DNA of 64,000 nt, taken from contig NC_012108.1 in assembly GCF_000020365.1 (NCBI RefSeq), positions 3,162,001-3,226,000 of the forward strand, given 5' to 3'. The notes beneath the pieces were generated by a model. The model saw only the letters and a program-made list of their open reading frames with translations. It ran no database searches and was not told the origin of the DNA. This document shows positions 56,558 through 64,000 of the stretch, piece after piece; within the stretch, counting starts at the first letter, position 1; every line of letters begins with the position of its first letter. Origin of the DNA: Desulforapulum autotrophicum HRM2 (GTDB lineage: Bacteria > Desulfobacterota > Desulfobacteria > Desulfobacterales > Desulfobacteraceae). The position numbers were made by a program, and so were the translations under genes.

Positions 56558-58707
56558 TGCAAAAAGCGGAGAATATAAAAAAATACAAGCGAGAGGTGGA
56601 TGGTGCCCTGGCCAATGACTTTTTGCGTCTGGCCATGGACAAGTTTGCCGTTGCCTACAGAGGTTCACGGGAAAATGTTTTTTCCGGGATGGATGTGAAT
56701 GGAATAATTGCGGAAGTCGCCGGGGCCAAGGATGCGGCCATTGCCCGCATGGACGAACTCTATGAACTGTTTAAACAAAACGCTGAAAAGGCAGGAATTA
56801 CCGTCCATCTGGCTGAGACGGCCCTGGAGGCCAATGAGATCATCTGCAAAATAGCCAAGGACAACGATGTTTCAAAAATCATTAAATCTAAATCCATGAC
56901 CGCAGAAGAGACCCTGCTGAATCACCACCTGGAGGCGAATGATCTTGAAGTCACAGAGACCGATCTCGGGGAATGGATCATTCAGCTAAGGCACGAAGGA
57001 CCAAGCCATATGGTGATGCCGGCCATCCACCTCTCCCGGAACCAGGTCGGTGAGCTCTTTACGGACGTAACCGGCAAACAACAGCCCTCCGAGGACATAG
57101 ACCACCTGGTAAAGGTAGCCCGCCAACAGCTGCGACAGAAATTTATTGAGGCAGATATGGGTATTTCCGGGGCCAATTTTGCCCTTGCAGACACAGGCAC
57201 ACTTGGCATCATCACCAACGAAGGCAATGCAAGGCTTGTGACTACACTGCCACGAGTGCATGTGGCCCTGGTGGGCCTGGAAAAACTAATGCCAACCCTT
57301 CATGATGCCTTGACGGTGAATCGGGTCCTGCCCCGCAATGCAACCGGACAGGCCATTACCTCCTATGTCACCTGGATCAGCGGTCCCAATGAATGCAAGG
57401 CTGATGCAACGGGTCGCAAGCAGATGCACATCGTATTTTTGGACAATGGACGGCGCAAGCTTGCCAAAGACCCGGTATTCTCCCAAGTGCTGCGTTGTGT
57501 GCGCTGCGGGGCCTGCGCCAATGTCTGCCCGGTGTACAGGATGGTGGGCGGCCATCAGATGGGACACATCTATATCGGAGCCATCGGATTAATCATGACC
57601 TATTTTTTCCATGGTCGTGACAAGGCAAAAAATCTGGTGCAGAACTGTATCAACTGCGGGGCCTGCAAGAGCGTGTGCGCCGCAGGCATCGACCTGCCAG
57701 GGCTTATCAAGGAGGTTCACGCCCGAATACTCGATGAAACAGGCCATCCCCTGACCAGCGTGATGTTGTCCAAGGTGATGCAGAGCCGTGAGCTTTTTCA
57801 CCGTTTTTTGCGATATGCAAGTTTTGCCCAGAAACCAGTCGTCGGCAAAACCGGGTATATCCGCCACCTGCCCATGATATTTGCCCGGGAACATGATTTC
57901 AAGGCGATCCCGGCCATTGCCGAACGCCCATTTCGGGAGATCTGGGAATCGGTAAGACCCAGTGTGGAAAACCCCAGATACCGAGTGGCCCTTTTTTCCG
58001 GCTGTGTCCAGGATTTCGTATATCCTGAACAACTGGTTGCCGGCCTCCAGGCCATGGCCGGGCATGGTGTTGCCGTTGATTTTCCCATGGACCAGAACTG
58101 TTGTGGACTGCCCCTGCAGATGATGGGGGAAAAATCAGCGGCCAGGGAGGTGGCGGCCCAGAATGTTGCAGCCATTGATCCGGACCAATATGATTATATC
58201 GTCACCCTGTGTGCGTCCTGTGCATCCCACTTGAAGAATGCCTACCCAAAAATTCTCGATCCAGACTCAATTGCAGGAACAAAAGCAAAACAGTTTTCCG
58301 ATAAAATCATCTCTTTTTCTTCGTTCATGAATGATGTGATTCAAGTTAGGCAGGATGAATTTACCCGTTCGGATGAAACCGTGACCTATCATGCGCCGTG
58401 TCACCTTTGCCGGGGACTCGGAGTAAAAGATGCCCCCCATGAACTCATCCAGAAGGCAGGTGTCTTTGCCCCCGCCCAGGAAGAGGAAACCTGCTGCGGT
58501 TTCGGAGGAACCTATTCTGGAAAATTCCCGCAGATTTCAAAGGAAATTCTCAACCGGAAACTCGATGATGTCAAGCAAACCGGTGCTGATATTCTGGTAA
58601 CCGAATGCCCAGGTTGCGTGATGCAGCTCAGGGGAGGTGCGGAAAAACGATGCGATTCTTTCCGGGTGCTGCATATGGCCGAATTTCTGGCGAAACAGCG
58701 GAAATAA
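56557..58707 (+). CDS. L-lactate dehydrogenase iron-sulfur protein, LutB-LutA fusion
   Basis: A 716-aa protein combining two Lut components. Residues about 50-305 are the LUD domain of LutB (SKSMTAEETLLNHHLEANDLEVTETDLGEWIIQL). Two ferredoxin motifs follow (CVRCGACANVCPVY and CINCGACKSVCAAG, near 310-380). The C-terminal part (about 470-716) has two CCG domains like LutA (CGLPLQMMGE, and ETCCGFGGTYSGKFP, with TLCASCASHL). Similar fused proteins occur in the lactate operons of sulfate reducers. It probably oxidises L-lactate with LutC, giving electrons to an unknown carrier. The DMT gene start is 20 bases downstream. Confidence 0.9.
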   Translation: MQKAENIKKYKREVDGALANDFLRLAMDKFAVAYRGSRENVFSGMDVNGIIAEVAGAKDAAIARMDELYELFKQNAEKAGITVHLAETALEANEIICKIAKDNDVSKIIKSKSMTAEETLLNHHLEANDLEVTETDLGEWIIQLRHEGPSHMVMPAIHLSRNQVGELFTDVTGKQQPSEDIDHLVKVARQQLRQKFIEADMGISGANFALADTGTLGIITNEGNARLVTTLPRVHVALVGLEKLMPTLHDALTVNRVLPRNATGQAITSYVTWISGPNECKADATGRKQMHIVFLDNGRRKLAKDPVFSQVLRCVRCGACANVCPVYRMVGGHQMGHIYIGAIGLIMTYFFHGRDKAKNLVQNCINCGACKSVCAAGIDLPGLIKEVHARILDETGHPLTSVMLSKVMQSRELFHRFLRYASFAQKPVVGKTGYIRHLPMIFAREHDFKAIPAIAERPFREIWESVRPSVENPRYRVALFSGCVQDFVYPEQLVAGLQAMAGHGVAVDFPMDQNCCGLPLQMMGEKSAAREVAAQNVAAIDPDQYDYIVTLCASCASHLKNAYPKILDPDSIAGTKAKQFSDKIISFSSFMNDVIQVRQDEFTRSDETVTYHAPCHLCRGLGVKDAPHELIQKAGVFAPAQEEETCCGFGGTYSGKFPQISKEILNRKLDDVKQTGADILVTECPGCVMQLRGGAEKRCDSFRVLHMAEFLAKQRK

Positions 58708-58727
58708 TTGATAGTAAGGACAACAGG

Positions 58728-59606
58728 TTGAAATATTTAGGATCATCTCCGGTATTGCCGGCGCTGATGGTAATCTGTATCTGGGGCATCAATGTGTGTA
58801 TGATCAAAGTTGCCGTCCAGGATATGACCCCGGCCCTGTTTACGGCCATGCGCTTTCTTCTGTTAACCATCTTTCTGTTTCCCTTCAGGAAGATCCCAAA
58901 AGAGAGCCGGAAAGATGTGCTCAAGCTATCATTGACCATGGGAATCGGCCACTTCCTGATTCTGAGCATTGCCTTGAGTTATGTGGACAGTACCACGGCA
59001 GCAATGATCATCATTCTGGGTGCTCCGATTTCATCCCTGGTCGCGTTTTTCTTTCTCAATGAACGGCTGACCCGTCTTCAGATGGCGGCCCTGTTTGTGG
59101 CTGCTGCCGGGGCAATTTCACCAATCCTGGTCCAAAAGGTTCCCCAGATTCGACTCGGTGCACTGTTCATGCTCCTGAGCATGACCATATGGGCTTTTGG
59201 GAACCTCCAGGTGAGAAAAATAAACAATATAAAACCCCTTACCATCAACTTCTGGATCGGTGCGGTCACGGCCCCGTTTTGCTTTCTGGTCTATTTTGTC
59301 GGAGGGGACTTGAGGCCGCTGCACGAGGTGTTCACCTTGAAAAGCACACTGGCCACCCTGTATGTGGTTCTGTTTTCTTCTGTACTGGCTTACTACCTGT
59401 GGTATCGACTCATAAACACCCACGGGGTCAGTAATATCACTATTTATACACTGCTCCAGCCCTTTGTCACCACACTGGCCGGTTACCTCATCCTGAATGA
59501 AACATTCAGTCGGGCCCAGATGATTGGCGCCCTTGTGACCATAATGGCGGTCTATGTGTTTTTCAATGCCGGGACCCTTTGTAAAACCAATCCAAAAGCC
59601 GATTAA
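58728..59606 (+). CDS. DMT-superfamily (EamA) transporter
   Basis: A ten-helix exporter of the drug/metabolite type with two EamA repeats (about 10-140 and 150-285). The loops LSYVDSTTAAMIIILGAPISSLVAFFFLNERLT and ITIYTLLQPFVTTLAGYLILNETF are typical ends of each repeat. The frame is open from 58605 inside the lut gene; a TTG at 58728 with AAGGA seven bases upstream gives 292 aa and starts just before the first helix. The substrate is unknown. Position at the end of the lactate operon does not prove a link. Confidence 0.85.
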   Translation: MKYLGSSPVLPALMVICIWGINVCMIKVAVQDMTPALFTAMRFLLLTIFLFPFRKIPKESRKDVLKLSLTMGIGHFLILSIALSYVDSTTAAMIIILGAPISSLVAFFFLNERLTRLQMAALFVAAAGAISPILVQKVPQIRLGALFMLLSMTIWAFGNLQVRKINNIKPLTINFWIGAVTAPFCFLVYFVGGDLRPLHEVFTLKSTLATLYVVLFSSVLAYYLWYRLINTHGVSNITIYTLLQPFVTTLAGYLILNETFSRAQMIGALVTIMAVYVFFNAGTLCKTNPKAD

Positions 59607-59694
59607 AAGCCAGGATCAACTGAGATAGGCTCAACGACAGAATTACACAAACCGGTACGCCCTGCTCAAAGTCATGGTAAAAAAACCAGAAGTT

Positions 59695-59719
59695 GACGTC
59701 GTCCCCATGGGACGACGTC
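59695..59719. terminator. Perfect 11-base hairpin, probable minus-strand terminator
   Basis: GACGTCGTCCC at 59695-59705 pairs exactly with GGGACGACGTC at 59709-59719 around a three-base loop. On the minus strand a T-run follows some 9 bases later, suggesting it ends ribB transcripts. A further nine-base inverted repeat, GGTGAAACG and CGTTTCACC at about 59732-59763, lies between it and the ribB end. Confidence 0.6.
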
Positions 59720-59793
59720 CAAACGCAATGGGGTGAAACGAAGAAAGAATCGTCCGTTTCACCTCTTCCACACAACGACCGCCATATAGACAT

Positions 59794-59822
59794 CTGAGCC
59801 CTGGGGCTCAGGCGCTTTTTTT
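59794..59822 (+). terminator. Plus-strand terminator overlapping the ribB stop
   Basis: CTGAGCC at 59794-59800 and GGCTCAG at 59805-59811 form a tight stem with a four-base loop, followed by GCGC and seven T at 59816-59822. It would end the lactate/DMT transcript from the left. The T-run encodes the last lysines of ribB on the other strand. Confidence 0.75.
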
Positions 59823-60461
59823 AATAGGCTGTGAGCGATAGGCTGCTATGTCTTCAATACTCAGCACTGGAAATCCATGTTCATCAGCAAAGGTGATGAT
59901 CTGTGGCAGCCTTGCCATGGTACCATCCACATTGGTTAATTCACAGAGGACCCCTGCCGGGGCGAGCCCTGCAAGCCGCATGAGATCCACCGTTCCTTCG
60001 GTGTGTCCCCTACGCCCCAGGACCCCCTGTTCAACTGCCCGTAAAGGAAAGACATGGCCTGGGCTGTGAATATCTTCAGGCCTTGCATCCAGGGCGGCAG
60101 CGCACCGTATGGTGGTTGCCCTGTCTGCAGCAGAGACACCGGTTGTAACCCCTTCTGCCGCTTCAATGGATATGGTAAAAGCCGTCTGATATGCAGAGGT
60201 GTTGCAGGTCACCATCTGGGGCAAGCCCAGTTGTTCTATCCTTTCAGGGGGTAGACAGAGACAGATAATACCGCTGCATTCCCGAATAAGAAGGGCCACC
60301 TGTTCGGCTGTGATATTTCCGGCAGGAAAGATAAGGTCCCCCTCATTTTCCCTGTCTTCGTCATCCACAAGAAGCACCCCCCGCCCCGAAACAAGGGCAT
60401 CAATGGCTCGATCCACGCGTTCGATGGGGTTACCAAATTTAGAAATTGACACTTGAGACAT
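59808..60461 (-). CDS. ribB: 3,4-dihydroxy-2-butanone 4-phosphate synthase
   Basis: Makes the four-carbon precursor of riboflavin from ribulose-5-phosphate. The catalytic loop [16 protein letters not shown], then [12 protein letters not shown] and [35 protein letters not shown], cover all active-site motifs. It is 217 aa without a GTP cyclohydrolase II domain, so it is the stand-alone form. GGGAG precedes the ATG. An FMN riboswitch and a good promoter lie upstream, so it is controlled by flavin supply. Confidence 0.97.
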   Translation of the reverse strand: MSQVSISKFGNPIERVDRAIDALVSGRGVLLVDDEDRENEGDLIFPAGNITAEQVALLIRECSGIICLCLPPERIEQLGLPQMVTCNTSAYQTAFTISIEAAEGVTTGVSAADRATTIRCAAALDARPEDIHSPGHVFPLRAVEQGVLGRRGHTEGTVDLMRLAGLAPAGVLCELTNVDGTMARLPQIITFADEHGFPVLSIEDIAAYRSQPIKKSA

Positions 60462-60632
60462 ACTAAACTCCCTTTTTATTATTCCACATTAACATAATAT
60501 CAGGGAAAGGTGATGGGAGGATTGAACAACGGGTGGCACAGCCAAAGGAAGGCATTCACCACACGGCAAAAGCCCTTCTTTCACGGCACAAATCGACAAC
60601 TATCTGCATTTAAAAAAATGCAAACAGCCTTT

Positions 60633-60856
<224 letters not shown>

Positions 60857-60862
60857 ATAGGC

Positions 60863-60890
60863 ACTATAGTTCAATGAAGAATTATGTCAA
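60863..60890 (-). promoter_or_regulatory. Sigma-70 promoter for the ribB riboswitch transcript
   Basis: On the minus strand a perfect TTGACA (60885-60890) and TATAGT (60863-60868) are separated by 16 bases. The expected start site, about 60856, is exactly at the start of the FMN aptamer. Confidence 0.85.
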
Positions 60891-60967
60891 TGGATACTTT
60901 ATCTTTTCGGCAATAACTTTTCAAAGGGGTCTGATATCCCAGCAACCTTGTGAACGTTGCTGACAGG

Positions 60968-61501
60968 TCAGATAATATCAAAAATCTTAAACAAAAAATT
61001 ATTTGTTTTTCTATCCTTGAAATAATGCTCAAGGGTTTTCTGAATGGAGCTGAATGCAATCTCATCCCAGGGGATATCTCTTTCCTGGAACAGACGAACC
61101 TCACTGCTTTCACTTGTGGGGCCAAAATTGTCAGATACCAGATCAGCCCTGAACATAAAATAAACCTGATGGACAGAAACAATATTAAAAACACGGTAGG
61201 GTTCAACATTTTCAACATCTGCCAATGTTTCTTCCCGGGTTTCACGCACAGCACCGTCCTGAACCGATTCCCCGTTTTCAAGATACCCTGCCGGAAGCGT
61301 CCATTTACCCTTGCGGGGTTCAATATTTCTTTTACACAGCAGCACCTGCCCGTTTAATTCAGGGATACATCCCACCACCATTTTGGGATTGTCATAATGA
61401 ACCCGTCCGCAGCGGGTACATATGGACCGGGCATGATCATCATCCGCCGGAATTTTCAATTCTGTGGGAGCCCCACAGCCAGTGCAATATTCAATATCCA
61501 T
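60968..61501 (-). CDS. Nudix hydrolase with N-terminal zinc ribbon
   Basis: A 177-aa protein like those formed from the zinc-ribbon and catalytic parts of NudC. YCTGCGAPTEL and SICTRCGRVHYDNPKMV are a four-cysteine zinc ribbon, followed by the Nudix box GYLENGESVQDGAVRETREET (catalytic E residues present; the last two positions, normally E-x-G, vary). It may hydrolyse NAD(H), ADP-ribose or other nucleotides; the NudC SQPWPFPxS motif is not present, so NADH specificity is uncertain. The ATG at 61501 with AAAAGG nine bases upstream is preferred over a TTG at 61519. Confidence 0.85.
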   Translation of the reverse strand: MDIEYCTGCGAPTELKIPADDDHARSICTRCGRVHYDNPKMVVGCIPELNGQVLLCKRNIEPRKGKWTLPAGYLENGESVQDGAVRETREETLADVENVEPYRVFNIVSVHQVYFMFRADLVSDNFGPTSESSEVRLFQERDIPWDEIAFSSIQKTLEHYFKDRKTNNFLFKIFDII

Positions 61502-61818
61502 ATCACATAACCTTTTCAATCGTTAATCGTGTAATTTTTTTATTATTTTTTTACTCTGTTTAAGGTATGAGCGCAACAGGAGAATTTTACCATACTCCTT
61601 GTTTGATTTTCTTCAAAATCATGATTTTCAAACTATTGGCGATGTCTGATAATTTTATTGATCTTTCATTGTGTTGTGTTGTATCGTTTTACAACTATCT
61701 GAAATTGTGCTCGTATTCACAAATCAACACCTGCCTGTCAAATCAGATATTGTTGAAGGGGTTGCCTTCTGACTCGTATTCCACCTTCTAACGACTCAAA
61801 AATATTGGGAGAAAAATC
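61502..61818. other. AT-rich gap without a recognised gene
   Basis: The 317 bases between the Nudix gene and the ypfJ remnant contain only a 74-codon open frame (61567-61791) with no ribosome site and unusual composition, which I do not call. The sequence probably holds the divergent promoters of both neighbours; I cannot fix them. Confidence 0.4.
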
Positions 61819-62030
61819 ATGCGCTGGCGTGGAAATCGTAAAAGTAACAATGTGGAGGGCAGACAAGGTATGCGTCTTTCTGGATTCGGCGCTTTAGACA
61901 GATTGCCTTGCAGACGTCTGGGCCCATCATGCAAACAAAGCCCGACAACTGCTTGAAACAGGCGATTTAGAGCAAGGCCTGACCACTGCCAGTGCCATCG
62001 GAGATGACACCTTGCAAAAAGAGAGGGTAT
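61819..62030 (+). pseudogene. Remnant of a YpfJ-type neutral zinc metallopeptidase
   Basis: An ATG at 61819 with GGGAG eight bases upstream starts MRWRGNRKSNNVEGRQGM, the typical beginning of YpfJ (KPN_02809) family proteins. After some 25 codons the match stops. In another frame from about 61900 the sequence reads [19 protein letters not shown], then [22 protein letters not shown], which matches the C-terminal part of that family. About 200 central residues, with the HExxH zinc site, and the final C-terminus are missing. It is an internally deleted remnant. The downstream ATPase starts at its end and uses its GAGAGGG as ribosome site. Confidence 0.7.
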
Positions 62031-62031
62031 C

Positions 62032-63510
62032 ATGGGAGAACTTAAACAATTTATTATCGGTGGTGCAAAAGGCGTTCTGGTTGAACAGCTTTGCAGGATG
62101 AGTAATCGCCATGGCCTCATCGCCGGAGCAACGGGTACGGGTAAAACAGTTACTTTACAGGTTCTTGCGGAAAGTTTCTCCCGTGCGGGCGTACCGGTCT
62201 TCGCCGCTGACATCAAAGGAGATCTTTCCGGATTAGGCAGTGCTGGTTCTCCCCACCCGAAGATTGATGAACGGTTGCAGAAAATACCCATAAAAGGCTA
62301 CGTGCAACGTCCATATCCTGTTGTGTTCTGGGATATTTTTGGCAAACAGGGTCATCCCATACGATCAACCATTTCTGAAATGGGACCATTGTTGTTGTCA
62401 AACCTGCTGGGTTTAAATGACACCCAGTCAGGTGTTTTATACGGCTGCTTCAAAATTGCGGATGATCAGGGGATGCTGCTTCTGGATTTAAAAGATCTAC
62501 GTTCCATGCTGATGTGGATGGGTGACAATACAAGAGAACTGCGAAGTGAATATGGAAATATCTCCAGTGCCAGCATCGGTGCCATTCAGCGCAGACTGCT
62601 CATCCTGGAAGAACAGGGCGCTGAACATTTCTTTGGTGAGCCTGCCGTAGAACTCAGGGACCTCATGCAAGTTGACTTTTCCGGCAATGGCGTCATCAGT
62701 ATTCTTGATGCCACCCGGTTGATGGCCCAGGCACCAAGGGTTTATTCATCATTCCTGCTCTGGCTGCTCTCTGAATTGTTTGAACAACTTCCGGAGATTG
62801 GTGATCCTGAACTTCCCAAACTTGTATTTTTCTTTGATGAGGCCCACCTCTTGTTTGACCAGGCGCCTAAAATCCTTGTGGACAAAATCGAACAGGTGGT
62901 TCGACTCATTCGATCCAAAGGCGTAGGTATCTATTTTATTACCCAGACCCCGTTGGATCTTCCAGAAGAGATATTAGGACAGCTGGGACTCAAAATTCAA
63001 CATGCGCTAAGGGCCTTCACCCCAAAGGACATGAAAGTGATCCGGGCCGCAGCTCAATCTTTTCCCCCCAACCCTGGATTCGATACCGAGACTGCTGTTA
63101 CGGCCCTAGGCATCGGAGAAGCCCTTGTTTCTGTACTGGATGACAAAGGAAGGCCCATGCCCGTCCAACAGGTCATGATCCGCCCTCCTGAATCCCTTAT
63201 CGGGGCCCTATCTGAGAACGATCGCCAGAACCGTATTCAACGATCGCCTTTAAAGGGTCGTTACGATGATGCCGTGGACCGTGAGTCGGCATACGAGATA
63301 TTAAAAGACCGGGCCAAAAAGATACAGACCCGAAACGACGAAATTAAAAGGGAAACGACCAGAGAGAAAACAACCGCTGCAACCGGAAGGAAACGACAAA
63401 GTACAGGAGAGGCATTTATTAAAAGTACAGTGCGCGCCATTGGCAGCCAGATCGGTAGGCAGATTATTCGAGGAATCATGGGCTCTTTCTTTGGTGGCCG
63501 CTCCAGATAA
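62032..63510 (+). CDS. HerA-like ATPase, YjgR/DUF853 family
   Basis: A 492-aa P-loop ATPase of the FtsK/HerA group. Walker A is GATGTGKT at 32-39, Walker B is [13 protein letters not shown], and the [30 protein letters not shown] block is the family hallmark. The C-terminal tail (about 400-492) is basic, ending [19 protein letters not shown], and may contact membrane or DNA. Function is unknown; YjgR-type proteins are not tied to a fixed pathway. It follows the ypfJ remnant, which may once have been in the same operon. Confidence 0.9.
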   Translation: MGELKQFIIGGAKGVLVEQLCRMSNRHGLIAGATGTGKTVTLQVLAESFSRAGVPVFAADIKGDLSGLGSAGSPHPKIDERLQKIPIKGYVQRPYPVVFWDIFGKQGHPIRSTISEMGPLLLSNLLGLNDTQSGVLYGCFKIADDQGMLLLDLKDLRSMLMWMGDNTRELRSEYGNISSASIGAIQRRLLILEEQGAEHFFGEPAVELRDLMQVDFSGNGVISILDATRLMAQAPRVYSSFLLWLLSELFEQLPEIGDPELPKLVFFFDEAHLLFDQAPKILVDKIEQVVRLIRSKGVGIYFITQTPLDLPEEILGQLGLKIQHALRAFTPKDMKVIRAAAQSFPPNPGFDTETAVTALGIGEALVSVLDDKGRPMPVQQVMIRPPESLIGALSENDRQNRIQRSPLKGRYDDAVDRESAYEILKDRAKKIQTRNDEIKRETTREKTTAATGRKRQSTGEAFIKSTVRAIGSQIGRQIIRGIMGSFFGGRSR

Positions 63511-63585
63511 TTTTTTTTCGTCCCCATTCTATTTTTTTTTATAAAAAACTCTTGTCGAAACATCATTGTGAAAGTCTCGACTTTA

Positions 63586-63767
63586 GAGCCCTCCTTGGTT
63601 TCCCTGACCGGAACATTGTAAACCAAAGGGGTTAGGATTTTTGCCCTTCCAGGCGTTAAGAAGCGCAGGCTGTTTGAGGACTTTAGCCCGCAGTTCCTGC
63701 GCTTTAGTCTGGAAGGGCAGAAATTCCCCCGACGTTTACCGTTCCGGTCAGGGTAACCAAAGAGGGC
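63586..63767. repeat. Nested palindromic repeat
   Basis: The outer arms are GAGCCCTCCTTGGTTTCCCT at 63586 and its near-complement ending at 63767 (GTTTACC, GTTCCGGTCAGGGTAACC). The middle arms are TGCCCTTCCAG at 63642-63652 and CTGGAAGGGCA at 63709-63719. The inner arms are GCGCAGG at 63663-63669 and CCTGCGC at 63696-63702. No protein is encoded. It resembles REP/BIME-type or MITE structure. Confidence 0.75.
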
Positions 63768-63798
63768 GGAATGGTACTATCTCCTGCCCTGTATCATC

Positions 63799-63849
63799 GT
63801 GTTTCATATTTCGTTGTGTCCGCTAGGACATGTGGGTTATATGAAACAC
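63799..63849. repeat. Hairpin next to the nested palindrome
   Basis: GTGTTTCATAT at 63799-63809 pairs perfectly with ATATGAAACAC at 63839-63849; inside it GTCC-gcta-GGAC forms a second stem. It joins family B copy 2, which starts at 63840. Confidence 0.7.
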
Positions 63850-63930
63850 TCGCCAAAGCATTGTCAATGATGGCGTTTCAAAATTCGTTGAGGCCGGAGC
63901 CATACCTCGCTCCGGCCATGCCGGTTATAT
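63840..63930 (+). repeat. Dispersed repeat, family B copy 2
   Basis: Matches 49352-49441 over about 90 bases, including ATTGTCAATGA, GTTTCAAAATTCGTTGAGG and the hairpin GGCCGGAGC (63892-63900) / GCTCCGGCC (63909-63917). Only some seven positions differ by eye. The remaining 70 bases to the window end hold no recognised gene. Confidence 0.88.
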
Positions 63931-64000
63931 GAAACTCGCTTCGACCGGCCAGCGGAAACGGGTGTTGCCCTTCTCTCATTCTCGCAGGCCGTCCATGGCC

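Noticed and set aside
61567-61791. 74-codon open frame between the Nudix gene and the ypfJ remnant
   Set aside because: No ribosome site, low-complexity hydrophobic content, likely a chance frame in AT-rich DNA.
63641-63826. Open frame over the nested palindrome near the window end
   Set aside because: The frame is made of inverted-repeat sequence and has no family resemblance; explained by the repeat.

Overview
The window looks like chromosomal DNA from a Gram-negative, anaerobic, sulfate-reducing Desulfobacterota bacterium of the Desulfobacteraceae / Desulfobacterium type. This is inferred from gene content: LPS/Kdo and Lpt transport genes, the siroheme-dependent alternative haem pathway (ahbC, hemB, ahbD), an anaerobic homocysteine-biosynthesis protein of the COG1900 family, a PPi-type phosphofructokinase, and a lactate-oxidation module with D-lactate dehydrogenase and Lut/Lld parts as in sulfate reducers. 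No 16S or species marker is present, so the genus is a guess.

Layout. 0-7.5 kb (minus strand): a partial membrane protein at the edge, an NtrC-type regulator, pyrC, pyrB, lepB, the homocysteine protein and an M23 peptidase. 7.6-17.1 kb (plus): an envelope and nitrogen-PTS operon (kdsA-kdsC-lptC-lptA-lptB-rpoN-hpf-ptsN-rapZ-EIIA), then gap, tpiA, secG and tRNA-Leu. 17.2-22.4 kb (plus): a small Cys protein, a divergent ClpX-like unfoldase, and ahbC, hemB and ahbD, tightly spaced or overlapping. 22.6-26.1 kb (minus): phosphofructokinase and a GGDEF protein. 26.3-32.2 kb (plus): ftsY, yebG, an MFS transporter, a frameshifted PQ-loop gene, an AT-rich two-component pair and a small zinc protein. 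32.3-47.0 kb (minus): ligA, a nucleoside phosphorylase, glyS, glyQ, a GHMP kinase, recO, mgtE, two SurA-type chaperones and mfd. 47.1-49.6 kb: a patatin-like protein, tRNA-Thr, and a repeat-rich patch with two small genes. 49.6-58.7 kb: a lactate locus with a FadR/LldR-like regulator, glcF-like and glcD-like genes (minus), diverging from lldP, lutC and a lutB-lutA fusion (plus). 58.7-64 kb: a DMT transporter, ribB behind an FMN riboswitch, a Nudix hydrolase, a wrecked ypfJ-like gene, a HerA-like ATPase and a cluster of palindromes.

The strongest signals for a second look are these. (1) The first ~60 codons of ahbC are riddled with unusual substitutions, and two of the three radical-SAM cluster cysteines are replaced by serine, while the rest of the gene and the neighbouring ahbD look normal. 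(2) A ClpX-like unfoldase without the zinc domain, carrying a new C-terminal domain, overlaps that ahbC by four bases, which suggests a haem-pathway chaperone. (3) Several dispersed or palindromic repeat families occur, one with apparently compensating arms. (4) Two GGT-N3-ACCAAT palindromes lie in the divergent lactate control region. (5) Two gene remnants lie outside the intact reading frames: an internally deleted YpfJ metallopeptidase and a one-base-frameshifted PQ-loop protein.

Motif calls were made by eye. Family consensus sequences are recalled, not searched.
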